Origin: Candidatus Macondimonas diazotrophica
GTDB taxonomy: Bacteria; Pseudomonadota; Gammaproteobacteria; UBA5335
Assembly: GCF_004684205.1 (NCBI RefSeq)
Contig: NZ_SRIO01000012.1
Coordinates: forward strand, 1 to 64,000
Length of the DNA stretch: 64,000 nucleotides
Reading direction: 5' to 3'
Below the pieces are notes generated by a model. The model worked only from the letters and a program-made list of their open reading frames with translations. It had not been told where the DNA came from and ran no database searches. Every line of letters starts with the position of its first letter. Position 1 is the stretch's first letter. The position numbers and the translations under genes were made by a program. Positions 1 to 11,644 of the stretch are shown in pieces.

Positions 1-1743
<1,743 letters not shown>

Positions 1744-1876
1744 GTCGACTATCCAAGCGGCAAGGCGGCAAAAGCCGGATCGGAAAAAGCGGCGCGGGCG
1801 AATCCAGATCCGGATCCGCGCGCACCGGCGGGTGGGGGCATGTTAGGCAAGCAGCCGGAACCCGGCAAGGGCTGTT

Positions 1877-2185
1877 TCAGTCGCTTGAGGCACTCGTGGT
1901 GCTGCTCGAGGTGCTGCTTCCGCTGTCGCTGGAGGATGAAGCGGATCCTGAGGCGGAAGCCGCATTGGCGGAACTCGATGACTCGGCGACGTTGCGCTTG
2001 TTGCCGCTCTTGAAGTCGGTTTCGTACCAGCCGCCGCCCTTGAGTCGGAATCCGGCCGCGGACACCAGCCGATTCAGCGCCGGCTTGCCGCAGGCGGGGC
2101 AGTCCTTGAGTGGGTCTTCGCTGATCTTCTGCAGGCTTTCCAGGCGATGTCCGCACGCCTGGCACTGGTATTCATAGATGGGCAT
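1877..2185 (-). CDS. FmdB-family zinc-ribbon protein
   Basis: Small 102-residue protein of the FmdB/putative regulatory family. Residues 1-40 hold the zinc ribbon: [10 protein letters not shown] at the N-terminus and CPACGKP around residue 34, giving two CxxC pairs that should bind one zinc. The C-terminal 40 residues are low-complexity Ser/Ala/Thr, as is common in this family. The start has a good GAGG motif just upstream. It sits 133 bp upstream of aspS on the same strand, a conserved pairing in gammaproteobacteria. Its biochemical role is unknown; the 'regulatory' name comes from an old link to formamidase expression. Confidence 0.9.
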   Translation of the reverse strand: MPIYEYQCQACGHRLESLQKISEDPLKDCPACGKPALNRLVSAAGFRLKGGGWYETDFKSGNKRNVAESSSSANAASASGSASSSSDSGSSTSSSTTSASSD

Positions 2186-2347
2186 GGCATCCTCACACTG
2201 TCATGGATTCGCGGGAACGGACATGCCGGAGCTGGCCGGGCCAGCCCCGACGGCGTCTCAGCCGGATCACCGGCCGGGACGCACACAGCATGGGGACGCC
2301 ACGGGCCATTTCAAGGCGCGCCGACGAAACGCGCCATTATATCGCCC

Positions 2348-4933
<2,586 letters not shown>

Positions 4934-4987
4934 ATGGCAATTCCCCGTAAATTCGATTGGGCGGTACCGCCCTCATTCTGCCAACGG

Positions 4988-5016
4988 AGATGGGGACCGT
5001 GATGACCGATATCAAG
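4988..5016 (-). promoter_or_regulatory. Sigma-32 (heat-shock) type promoter for clpB
   Basis: Read on the minus strand, CTTGAT (5011-5016) is followed after 15 bases by CCCCATCT (4988-4995). This closely matches the RpoH consensus CTTGAA-N13-15-CCCCATNT. The predicted transcript would start near 4981, giving a leader of about 50 bases before clpB, which is a classical RpoH target. The assignment rests on sequence match plus gene identity. Confidence 0.7.
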
Positions 5017-5085
5017 CCCGTCCCACAGCGCAGCGGCCCCGCAGACGCACGGCGCGATCCGTGAGCGGGATGACCGGTTCAGTCG

Positions 5086-5522
5086 GGCGGGTGGTGCGAG
5101 CAACCCATAGGCTCGCAGATCCTCATCGCCCTCCAGCGCCAGGACGTCGCGACGCGGATCGGGTGAGATGCGCGGGTGCAGGCGGTAGCGCGAATGCTCA
5201 TGGCAGATGTCGAAGGCAGCCATCCCGGGCGCCACGAAATTCACCCGATAATTCTCCAGCCGCTTGACCTCTGACCCGAAACCCTTGCCATCGGCCACGA
5301 TGAAGCCCAGATCGCGGATCTGCGGGATGTCGATGCGCGGATCGTAAACCTCGTTGACGATGCCGAAGCCGGTGGTAAACCAGAGTCGCGACGGGCCAGG
5401 GAACAGCCGACCGCGTCCTTGGCGCTGCTGGTCCAGGTTGGCGCGATACCGGACCGCCCAGGGGCATCGGCGGTATGCGGCTCGCTCCATGGCGGTTCGG
5501 ACGTTGGCATATCTGACCTCAT
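5086..5522 (-). pseudogene. Decayed N-terminal fragment of a GH15 glucoamylase/glucodextranase
   Basis: On the minus strand, two frames together reproduce the N-terminal domain of bacterial GH15 glucan 1,4-alpha-glucosidase/glucodextranase. Frame one (about 5522-5410) reads GIAPTWTSSAKDAVG, the family's N-terminal block. Near 5406 the homology jumps to another frame: SRLWFTTGFGIVNEVYDPR, IPQIRDLGFIVADGKGF, EVKRLENYRVNFVAPG, RISPDPRRDVLA, GDEDLRAYGLLAP. A few codons appear lost between RRDVLA and LEGDEDLR, and homology stops near 5086. The (alpha/alpha)6 catalytic domain is missing altogether. It is therefore a frameshifted, truncated relic of about 145 codons from a protein normally of about 800 residues. 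It lies between clpB and the acyl-CoA synthetase. Confidence 0.8.
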
Positions 5523-5554
5523 TCACACCCATCGACGCCGCGCCGAGACACGCA

Positions 5555-7426
5555 TCAGGTGCTTTCGGTCGGATGCCGATCATAGAACGCCCGAATCGGC
5601 CCGGCATAGCGTTGCAGGAGCACCTTGCGGCGAATCTTGAGCGTCGGCGTCATCAGCCCGTTCTCCAGCGTCCATGGCTCGCGCAGGGCATGGACGCGGC
5701 GAATCCGGGCGTATTTCGGAAATGCGCTCAATTGGGCGTTGAGATGCTTGAGCAAGACCCGCTGCAACCGGGGATGAGCCAGGCTCGCCGGATTTGCCGC
5801 ATCCAGATCATGCGATTTGGCAAACTGGGTCCACGGGCCGTGCGCCACCACCACCAACGCAGCCAGAAAGGGCTCGCCCTCACCCACGACCATGCATTGT
5901 TCGACCCAGGGATCCATCCGGATTGCCATTTCCAGGTCTTCGGGCGAGACCTTCTCGCCATTGGACATCACGATGATCTCGTTGAGCCGTCCGGTGATAC
6001 AGATCCGGCCCGCCGCATCGAAGCCGCCCCGATCGTTGGTGTGCAGCCAGCCATCGGGATCGATGGCCGCTGCGGTGGCACTGGGATTCTGCCAATAGCC
6101 TTTCATCACATTGGGACCGCGGACCAGCAGTTCGTCCTGCGCGCCGAAGCGCACCTCGACGCCGGGCAGGGGTGGACCGACGCTCGCCGGCTCGTTGTCG
6201 TCCAGCGCGTTCACGCTGACCACCGGGCTCGCCTCCGTGAGGCCGTACCCTTGCAGCACCGGCAGCCCGAGCCCGATGAAGGTGCGCGCAATGGCCGGCG
6301 GCAATGCGGCGCCGCCACTGACCGCCACGCGCAGACGCCCGCCCAGCCGCGCATGCAACCGGCTGGCAACGCGGCGCGACAACACGGGCCAAAGCACCGC
6401 GCTGGCCGGACGAGATCGCTTGTGCTGGCGATAGCGATCGTATTGCCAACCGGTTCGGACCGCCAGCGAAAAAATCCGCCGGGCCAGCCAGCCGCTGCGC
6501 TGCAATTCCCGTTGCAGTCGGGCATGGAGGGTTTCGAAAACGCGCGGCACCGCGATCAGCGCGGTAGGCCGGATCGTCTGCAGGTCTTCGGCCAGCTGCA
6601 GAACGCCCCGGGCATGCGCTACGGTGGCGCCGGCCATCATCGGCAGGTAATAGCCGGCCGTGCGCTCGAACAGGTGCGCCAGCGGCAGAAACGACAAAAA
6701 CACATCGTCCGGATAGGCCTGCACCCGCTGCAGCGCCGCATGGGCGACCGACAGGATATTGCGGTGGCTCAACAGGACCCCCTTGGGCCGGCCGGTGGTC
6801 CCGGAGGTATAGACCAGCGTCGCCAGATCATCGGGCGCAGCGGCCGATGTGCGCAGCTCATGGTGGCCGGGCGGCAACCACCGGTCGGCTGCCACCAGAA
6901 GCGGATCGCTTCCCGCGTCCAGCGGCCCCAGGACGACCACCCGTTCCAGCGTGGCCACCGCCGCTACTGCCGACGCCAGCGACTGCCACCGCGCCAGGGT
7001 ATCGATCACCAGCAACCGCGCACCGGAATTCGCGAGCAAAAACGCGACGTTCTCGGGGCGATCATCGACGTAGAGCGGGACATCCACCAGTCCGAGCCCG
7101 AGCGCGGCCTGATCCACGCACACCCAGTCGGGCCCATTGGGCAATGCAATGGCAATGCGCTCACCGGGCAGCAGACCTTCCGCCACCAGCGCCGACTGCC
7201 ACTGCCCGACCCTGCCGGCCATCTCGGCCCAGCGGTATTCGCGCCACTCGCCCTGGGCAGCATCGAAGGCACGATAGGCGATGGCCTCGGGCATGCGCCG
7301 GACGCGCTCCCGGAACAGCGCATCAAGCGTTCCGGCCACATTCGGACCGATGACATCGGCTCGACCGTCCGCCGGCGCGGGAGACATTGATGGGTCGGCT
7401 GCTGACCCGGGGTCGTGGTCGTTCAC
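5555..7426 (-). CDS. AMP-forming long-chain acyl-CoA synthetase (FadD15/FAA1-like)
   Basis: ANL-superfamily enzyme expected to activate fatty acids to acyl-CoA via an acyl-adenylate. With the chosen start it is 623 residues. Visible motifs: the P-loop-like YTSGTTGRPKGVLLSHRN, LPLAHLFERT (typical of long-chain synthetases), QGYGLTEASPVVS, GWLHTND, ITGRLNEIIVMSNGEKVSP, and the C-terminal NGLMTPTLKIRR with the catalytic lysine. I prefer the GTG at 7424-7426 because GGGAGGA lies 7 bases upstream; an ATG further upstream (7469-7471) has no ribosome-binding site. HTND replaces the usual HTGD, but the ribose-binding Asp is kept. Chain-length preference cannot be read from sequence. It stands alone downstream of the cation ATPase. 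Confidence 0.9.
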   Translation of the reverse strand: MNDHDPGSAADPSMSPAPADGRADVIGPNVAGTLDALFRERVRRMPEAIAYRAFDAAQGEWREYRWAEMAGRVGQWQSALVAEGLLPGERIAIALPNGPDWVCVDQAALGLGLVDVPLYVDDRPENVAFLLANSGARLLVIDTLARWQSLASAVAAVATLERVVVLGPLDAGSDPLLVAADRWLPPGHHELRTSAAAPDDLATLVYTSGTTGRPKGVLLSHRNILSVAHAALQRVQAYPDDVFLSFLPLAHLFERTAGYYLPMMAGATVAHARGVLQLAEDLQTIRPTALIAVPRVFETLHARLQRELQRSGWLARRIFSLAVRTGWQYDRYRQHKRSRPASAVLWPVLSRRVASRLHARLGGRLRVAVSGGAALPPAIARTFIGLGLPVLQGYGLTEASPVVSVNALDDNEPASVGPPLPGVEVRFGAQDELLVRGPNVMKGYWQNPSATAAAIDPDGWLHTNDRGGFDAAGRICITGRLNEIIVMSNGEKVSPEDLEMAIRMDPWVEQCMVVGEGEPFLAALVVVAHGPWTQFAKSHDLDAANPASLAHPRLQRVLLKHLNAQLSAFPKYARIRRVHALREPWTLENGLMTPTLKIRRKVLLQRYAGPIRAFYDRHPTEST

Positions 7427-7537
7427 AAAGCGTCCTCCCTGCATGAAATGCGGCGTATCGATGAAACCCATCGGTCCGGGCCGCGACGATGCATCGTGCT
7501 GACCCGTTCGCCCAGCGTCATCCTAGTCTGGCCGAGG

Positions 7538-10237
7538 TTACGGCGACCCATTCGGGAACCCACCGGATGGCGCGCCGCGCCGGAGGCGCCGCATACCCGC
7601 GAGAATGAGCTTGCGTGCCTCTTCAAGTACCAGCACGCTCGAAGCGATGCTCAGCGCGCGCAGCCAGTCATCCGGCGCCAGATCGACCGTATCGAAGATG
7701 TCCTGTGCCGGACCCCAGTGCACCGCCACGATCTGCAGCCCGATGACGCCCGCCAGCGCCAACCACAACCGGCCGTTGGCAACGAACTGGCGATTGAACG
7801 CACTGCGGTGTTCGGCACGGGCGTTGAAGACATTGAAGAACTGGAACAGGACGAAGGTGGTGAACGCCAGGGTCACCGCATAGTCGCGCCCGACTTGGGC
7901 GAGGCCCCAAGCGTAGGCGCCCAGCGTTCCGGCTGCCATCGTCACGCCATAGAGCATGATCCGCCACAACCGCTGCCCGGTCAGTATGGCTGCACCGGCG
8001 GGGCGCGGGCGATCCTGCATGATGCCCGGCCGCGCCGGCTCCACACCCAGGGTCATCGCAGGCGGGCCGTCCATGATCAGGTTGACCCAGAGAATCTGGA
8101 TGGCCGTAAACGGCGTGGCGAAGCCCAGGAACGGCGCACCCAGCACGGTGAGAATGGCGCCGATGTTGGTGGAAAGCTGGAAACGGACGAATTTGACGAT
8201 GTTCTCGTAGATGGTGCGCCCCTCCTCCACGGCGCGCACGATGGACGCGAAGTTGTCATCGGTCAGCACCAGAGTCGCCGCTTCCTGGGTCACCTCAGTC
8301 CCGGTGATGCCCATGGCCACTCCGATATCCGCTGCCTTCAGGGCCGGTGCGTCGTTGACGCCATCACCGGTCATTGCCACGACGTGCCCGTGCGCCTTGA
8401 GCGCCTCGACGATGCGCAACTTGTGCTTGGGTGCGACCCGCGCAAACACGGCACTTTTTTCCACCAGATCCGTGATCTGTTCGGAACTCAAGCCGTCCAG
8501 CTCCCGCCCTTCGTGGGCCTCGCCGGAAAGCCCCAGTTCCTGGGCAATCGCCGCCGCCGTCACGCGGTGATCGCCGGTGATCATCTTCACCTCGATGCCC
8601 GCGGCCTGGCAGGTGGCGATGGCCGCCTGCGCTTCCGGGCGCGGGGGGTCGATGATGCCGACCAGTCCATGCAGATTCAGCGCCTGGGCCCACGGCATCA
8701 GATCGCCGGATGGATCAAACGTGTTTGCAGGAATACGGCGGCTGGCGAGGGCGAGGACACGCATGGCTGCCGAGGCCAGCGCATCGTTTTCCTGCTCGAA
8801 CGCCGCGCGGGCCGCAGCGTCCAGCGGCGCCTCGCCTTGCTCGGTGACATACCGGTCCGCACGGGCGAACAGCACGTCCGGCGCGCCCTTGACGCACATC
8901 CGTACCGTCTCGCCCTCATCGTGGAAGGTCGCCATGAACTTGTGCGTCGAGTCGAACGGAATCTCGGCGATCCGCGGCAGCCGCAGCGCGACCTCCGAAT
9001 CGAGTCCCGCCTTGGCCGCAAGAGTCAGCAGAGCGCCTTCGGTGGGATCGCCGATCAACGCCCCGTCGCGCACACTGGCATCCACGCATAACAGGGCCGG
9101 CAACAGAATCGGACCCAGATCGGTTCCGGCCTCGATTTCGCCCACCGCCTCGTACCCGTCACCCGTCACCGCATGACGCCGGCCCCGGCAATAGAGCACC
9201 CGTGCACTCATCTGATTGAGCGTGAGTGTTCCGGTCTTGTCCGAGCAGATCACGGTCGTGCAGCCCAGCGTTTCCACGGCAGACAGCTTCTTGGCAATGG
9301 CATGGCGTTTGGCCATGCGGTGCATGCCGAGTGCCAGCGTCACCGTCACCACCGCGGGCAATCCCTCGGGAATCGCCGCCACGGCGAGCGAGATGGCGGT
9401 CATGGCGGTCTGGCCCAGATCGTCTCCGCGCATCAGCCCGAACACGAACATCAACCCCACCACGATCCCGGCAATCGTGGCCAGTCGCTTGCCCAGCGTA
9501 TCGAGCTGTTGTTGCAAAGGCGTCGGCGTCTCGACGGTCCGCGCCAGCATGCCGGCGAGCTGCCCCATCTCCGTGGCCATGCCGGTAGCCGTGACCACGG
9601 CCTCCAGGCGGCCGCGTGTCACCACCGTGTTCATGAACAGCATGCTGCGGCGTTCGGCCAGCGCCGAGGGCTCCGTCACCGGCTCGACCTGTTTGGAAAC
9701 AGGCTGGGATTCACCGGTCAGCGCGGCCTCAGCCACTTCGGCGCCATGAGCCAACAGCACCCGGGCATCGGCGGGGATGCGGTCGCCGGCATCCAGCAGA
9801 AGGATGTCCCCCGGTACGAGCGTGTCGGCGTCGACCACCCTGACCTCGCCCCCGCGCCGCACCTGGGCGCTCGGTGCAAGCATGTTCTTCAGCGCCCCCA
9901 GCGCTGCCTCGGCACGATATTCCTGAAAGAAGCCGAGCGTCGCATTGAGCAGCACGACCACACCGACCACGATCGCATCCTTGAGATCCCCGATGGCACC
10001 GGCCAGCACGGCCGCGCCAAGCAGGATCAGCACCAGGATGCTCTTGAACTGGTCGAGAAACTTCAGCCACAGGGGACGCGGCGGCGTTTCAGCCAGGCGA
10101 TTGTCGCCATAGCGCTCGCGGCGCTGCAGCACTTCCGAATCCGACAGCCCGTCATCGCATGCCACGTCGAAATCCCGCAGCACCTCCTCGGCATTCAACG
10201 CGTGCCAGGGTCGTTCCGCGAGTCGATCATCCTGCAT
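7538..10237 (-). CDS. P2-type cation-transporting ATPase (PacL/SERCA-like)
   Basis: 899-residue inner-membrane ATPase. Order of elements: cation ATPase N-terminal domain (1-70), TM1-2, actuator domain with TGES, TM3-4 with the PEGLP ion-binding motif, phosphorylation site DKTGTLTLNQM, nucleotide-binding domain with KGAPDVLF, hinge TGDGVNDAPALK, then the six-helix C-terminal domain with VNLIMDGPPAMTLG. This is the P2A/P2B (calcium or Na+/K+-like) architecture. No heavy-metal-binding CxxC domain is present, so a Cu/Zn exporter is unlikely. The start ATG has GGAG 6 bases upstream. Calcium export is the default guess, but substrate cannot be fixed from sequence alone. Confidence 0.9.
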   Translation of the reverse strand: MQDDRLAERPWHALNAEEVLRDFDVACDDGLSDSEVLQRRERYGDNRLAETPPRPLWLKFLDQFKSILVLILLGAAVLAGAIGDLKDAIVVGVVVLLNATLGFFQEYRAEAALGALKNMLAPSAQVRRGGEVRVVDADTLVPGDILLLDAGDRIPADARVLLAHGAEVAEAALTGESQPVSKQVEPVTEPSALAERRSMLFMNTVVTRGRLEAVVTATGMATEMGQLAGMLARTVETPTPLQQQLDTLGKRLATIAGIVVGLMFVFGLMRGDDLGQTAMTAISLAVAAIPEGLPAVVTVTLALGMHRMAKRHAIAKKLSAVETLGCTTVICSDKTGTLTLNQMSARVLYCRGRRHAVTGDGYEAVGEIEAGTDLGPILLPALLCVDASVRDGALIGDPTEGALLTLAAKAGLDSEVALRLPRIAEIPFDSTHKFMATFHDEGETVRMCVKGAPDVLFARADRYVTEQGEAPLDAAARAAFEQENDALASAAMRVLALASRRIPANTFDPSGDLMPWAQALNLHGLVGIIDPPRPEAQAAIATCQAAGIEVKMITGDHRVTAAAIAQELGLSGEAHEGRELDGLSSEQITDLVEKSAVFARVAPKHKLRIVEALKAHGHVVAMTGDGVNDAPALKAADIGVAMGITGTEVTQEAATLVLTDDNFASIVRAVEEGRTIYENIVKFVRFQLSTNIGAILTVLGAPFLGFATPFTAIQILWVNLIMDGPPAMTLGVEPARPGIMQDRPRPAGAAILTGQRLWRIMLYGVTMAAGTLGAYAWGLAQVGRDYAVTLAFTTFVLFQFFNVFNARAEHRSAFNRQFVANGRLWLALAGVIGLQIVAVHWGPAQDIFDTVDLAPDDWLRALSIASSVLVLEEARKLILAGMRRLRRGAPSGGFPNGSP

Positions 10238-10463
10238 GCTTCACTCCAAAGACGTGTTATCCCCCGCTCTCCGGCGCCTTCGGCTACCGGCGGGGCGGGC
10301 TTCCCGGCGATCCCTTGCCTATCGACAAGCGCATCCCGTCGTTGTTCACCCACCGTCGTCCGCTCCCCATCGGAGCGACCGCGAACGGGCCGCCGGTTGT
10401 ATTCCGACACGGGAGAAAATGAGGATCGTGCCACGCCCGGCGCCGAGACGATCACCGCGGCAG

Positions 10464-10739
10464 TCAACTCCCGGGTTCCGGGCGCAGGACAGCGATATCG
10501 CTCACGGACGGAATCATGGCGCAATTGGGATCATCATGCGCCGCCACATGGGCCGCGATCGCCTCGGCGATCGCACCCAGCGCTGTCGTGGATCGTCGCG
10601 AATCAAACCCGATGGCCGCGTCGATTTCCAGACCGGCGAGCAGCCGGTGATCAAGATCCGCGCCCGGATGGATCGCCAGGATCAGCGATCGCCGGGCGCG
10701 CCGGATCATCGCTGAATCGCGTCGCTTCACTGCCCGCAT
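10464..10739 (-). pseudogene. PII-like (SbtB-type) C-terminal remnant
   Basis: A 91-codon frame whose last about 45 residues resemble the C-terminus of the PII-like protein at 23160-23462: AEAIAAHVAAHDDPNCAM and SDIAVLRPE here, AEAIAAYLEAHYYADYAM and SDVAVLRPE there. The N-terminal half of the PII-like fold (beta-1, alpha-1, T-loop) is not recognisable, and the first about 30 codons overlap the end of the upstream Crp/Fnr gene in another frame. I read it as a truncated relic, or a very divergent PII-like protein with a start inside the regulator gene. It is on the same strand as, and directly after, the regulator. Confidence 0.5.
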
Positions 10740-11436
10740 CGTCGATCAGCGGATCAGGCTGGCAGGCGGCGGCCAGCCGCGCGGCATCGACGATCGTGAT
10801 GGTCTGCCCGGCGACCTCGATGCCGGCCTTCTCCAAGCTCGCGAGCGCGCGCGAAAACGATTCGCGGGTGATGCCGAGTTCCGAAGCGATGAGATTTTTT
10901 TCATACGGCAGAACAGCCTGCGCCGGCGTACCCTGGCGCTTGGATAGGGTCAGCAGGTAGCAGCCCACCCGTTGCACCGACGACCTGAGCTTCAGATTCT
11001 TCACCTGCCGCACCATGCGCCGGAATTGCCGCGCCAGCGCGTCGATCATCTCATGGGCCAGCAGGGGTTCCTGCAGCAGGGTCTCGCGGAACAGTGCCGC
11101 CGGAATCAGCAGAAAGCGCGAAGGCTCCGGCACGCGCGCCTGCATCAGATAGGGCGCCGCAGTGACCACCGCAGCCGGAATGATCAGATCCGGTGCGCGC
11201 ACCACTTCCACCAGCACCTCACGGCCTCGAATCGAACGGCCGAATAGCTGGACTGAACCGGACATCACCACGATCTGGAAGTTGGGCAATTCGCCCTGTT
11301 CGAACAGCACCGTTCCGGCCGCCACGCGGTGCTGAATCGCGCTGGCCAGCAGCCGCTCGCGGCTGGCCTCCGGCAACTGACGCAGCAGCGGCAGCGCCTG
11401 CGCTTCAACCTCTTCCGTCACGATCCCCTCCTTCAC
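10651..11436 (-). CDS. Crp/Fnr-family transcription regulator next to nar
   Basis: 261-residue regulator with an N-terminal cyclic-nucleotide-binding-type beta-roll (about 25-145), a long dimerisation helix (RQFRRMVRQVKNLKLRSS), and a C-terminal winged helix containing NLIASELGITRESFSRALAS. The recognition helix keeps the E-x-x-S-R pattern used by FNR-type proteins for TTGAT half-sites. No N-terminal cysteine cluster is present, so it should not carry an FNR-type [4Fe-4S] centre; a DNR/NarR-like NO- or nitrite-responsive role is possible. It diverges from narK, and the shared 208 bp carries two candidate binding palindromes. The extra about 30 residues at the C-terminus (after TITIVDAARLAAA) are Asp/Pro-rich and unusual. 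Confidence 0.88.
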   Translation of the reverse strand: MKEGIVTEEVEAQALPLLRQLPEASRERLLASAIQHRVAAGTVLFEQGELPNFQIVVMSGSVQLFGRSIRGREVLVEVVRAPDLIIPAAVVTAAPYLMQARVPEPSRFLLIPAALFRETLLQEPLLAHEMIDALARQFRRMVRQVKNLKLRSSVQRVGCYLLTLSKRQGTPAQAVLPYEKNLIASELGITRESFSRALASLEKAGIEVAGQTITIVDAARLAAACQPDPLIDDAGSEATRFSDDPARPAIADPGDPSGRGS

Positions 11437-11517
11437 CCAAAGGGTTGCCCTGGGCGATTTACGCCATCGGCATGCTGAATTTTCCTTGGGTCATTCTGGC
11501 ACGCGACAAATATTACG

Positions 11518-11533
11518 TGTGACTAATGTCACA
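11518..11533. promoter_or_regulatory. CRP-type palindrome TGTGA-N6-TCACA
   Basis: TGTGACTAATGTCACA is a perfect inverted repeat (TGTGAC / GTCACA, 4-base spacer) and exactly matches the CRP consensus TGTGA-N6-TCACA. It lies between the divergent Crp/Fnr-family regulator and narK, 8 bases from the FNR-type site. It could be an operator for the adjacent regulator or for a genomic CRP/Vfr. Confidence 0.65.
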
Positions 11534-11540
11534 TCGATAT

Positions 11541-11554
11541 TTGACATGAATCAA
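11541..11554. promoter_or_regulatory. FNR/DNR-type box upstream of narK
   Basis: TTGACATGAATCAA matches the FNR/ANR/DNR consensus TTGAY-N4-RTCAA with intact half-sites. Its centre is about 97 bp upstream of the narK ATG, which would suit anaerobic activation of the nar operon from a promoter starting near 11589. Because the site is symmetric, it could also serve the divergent regulator gene. Confidence 0.75.
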
Positions 11555-11644
11555 TGCGAACGGCTGTGCCCCCTGTCACCTTAACGCCAATCGTGAATCA
11601 CGCCTCAGTCGGTCGAACCATCCAGAAGTCAAGGAAACCCGACG

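Noticed and set aside
6031-6060. HTND in place of HTGD in the acyl-CoA synthetase as an inactivating change
   Set aside because: The ribose-contacting Asp and the C-terminal catalytic Lys are kept; variation at the Gly position is tolerable.
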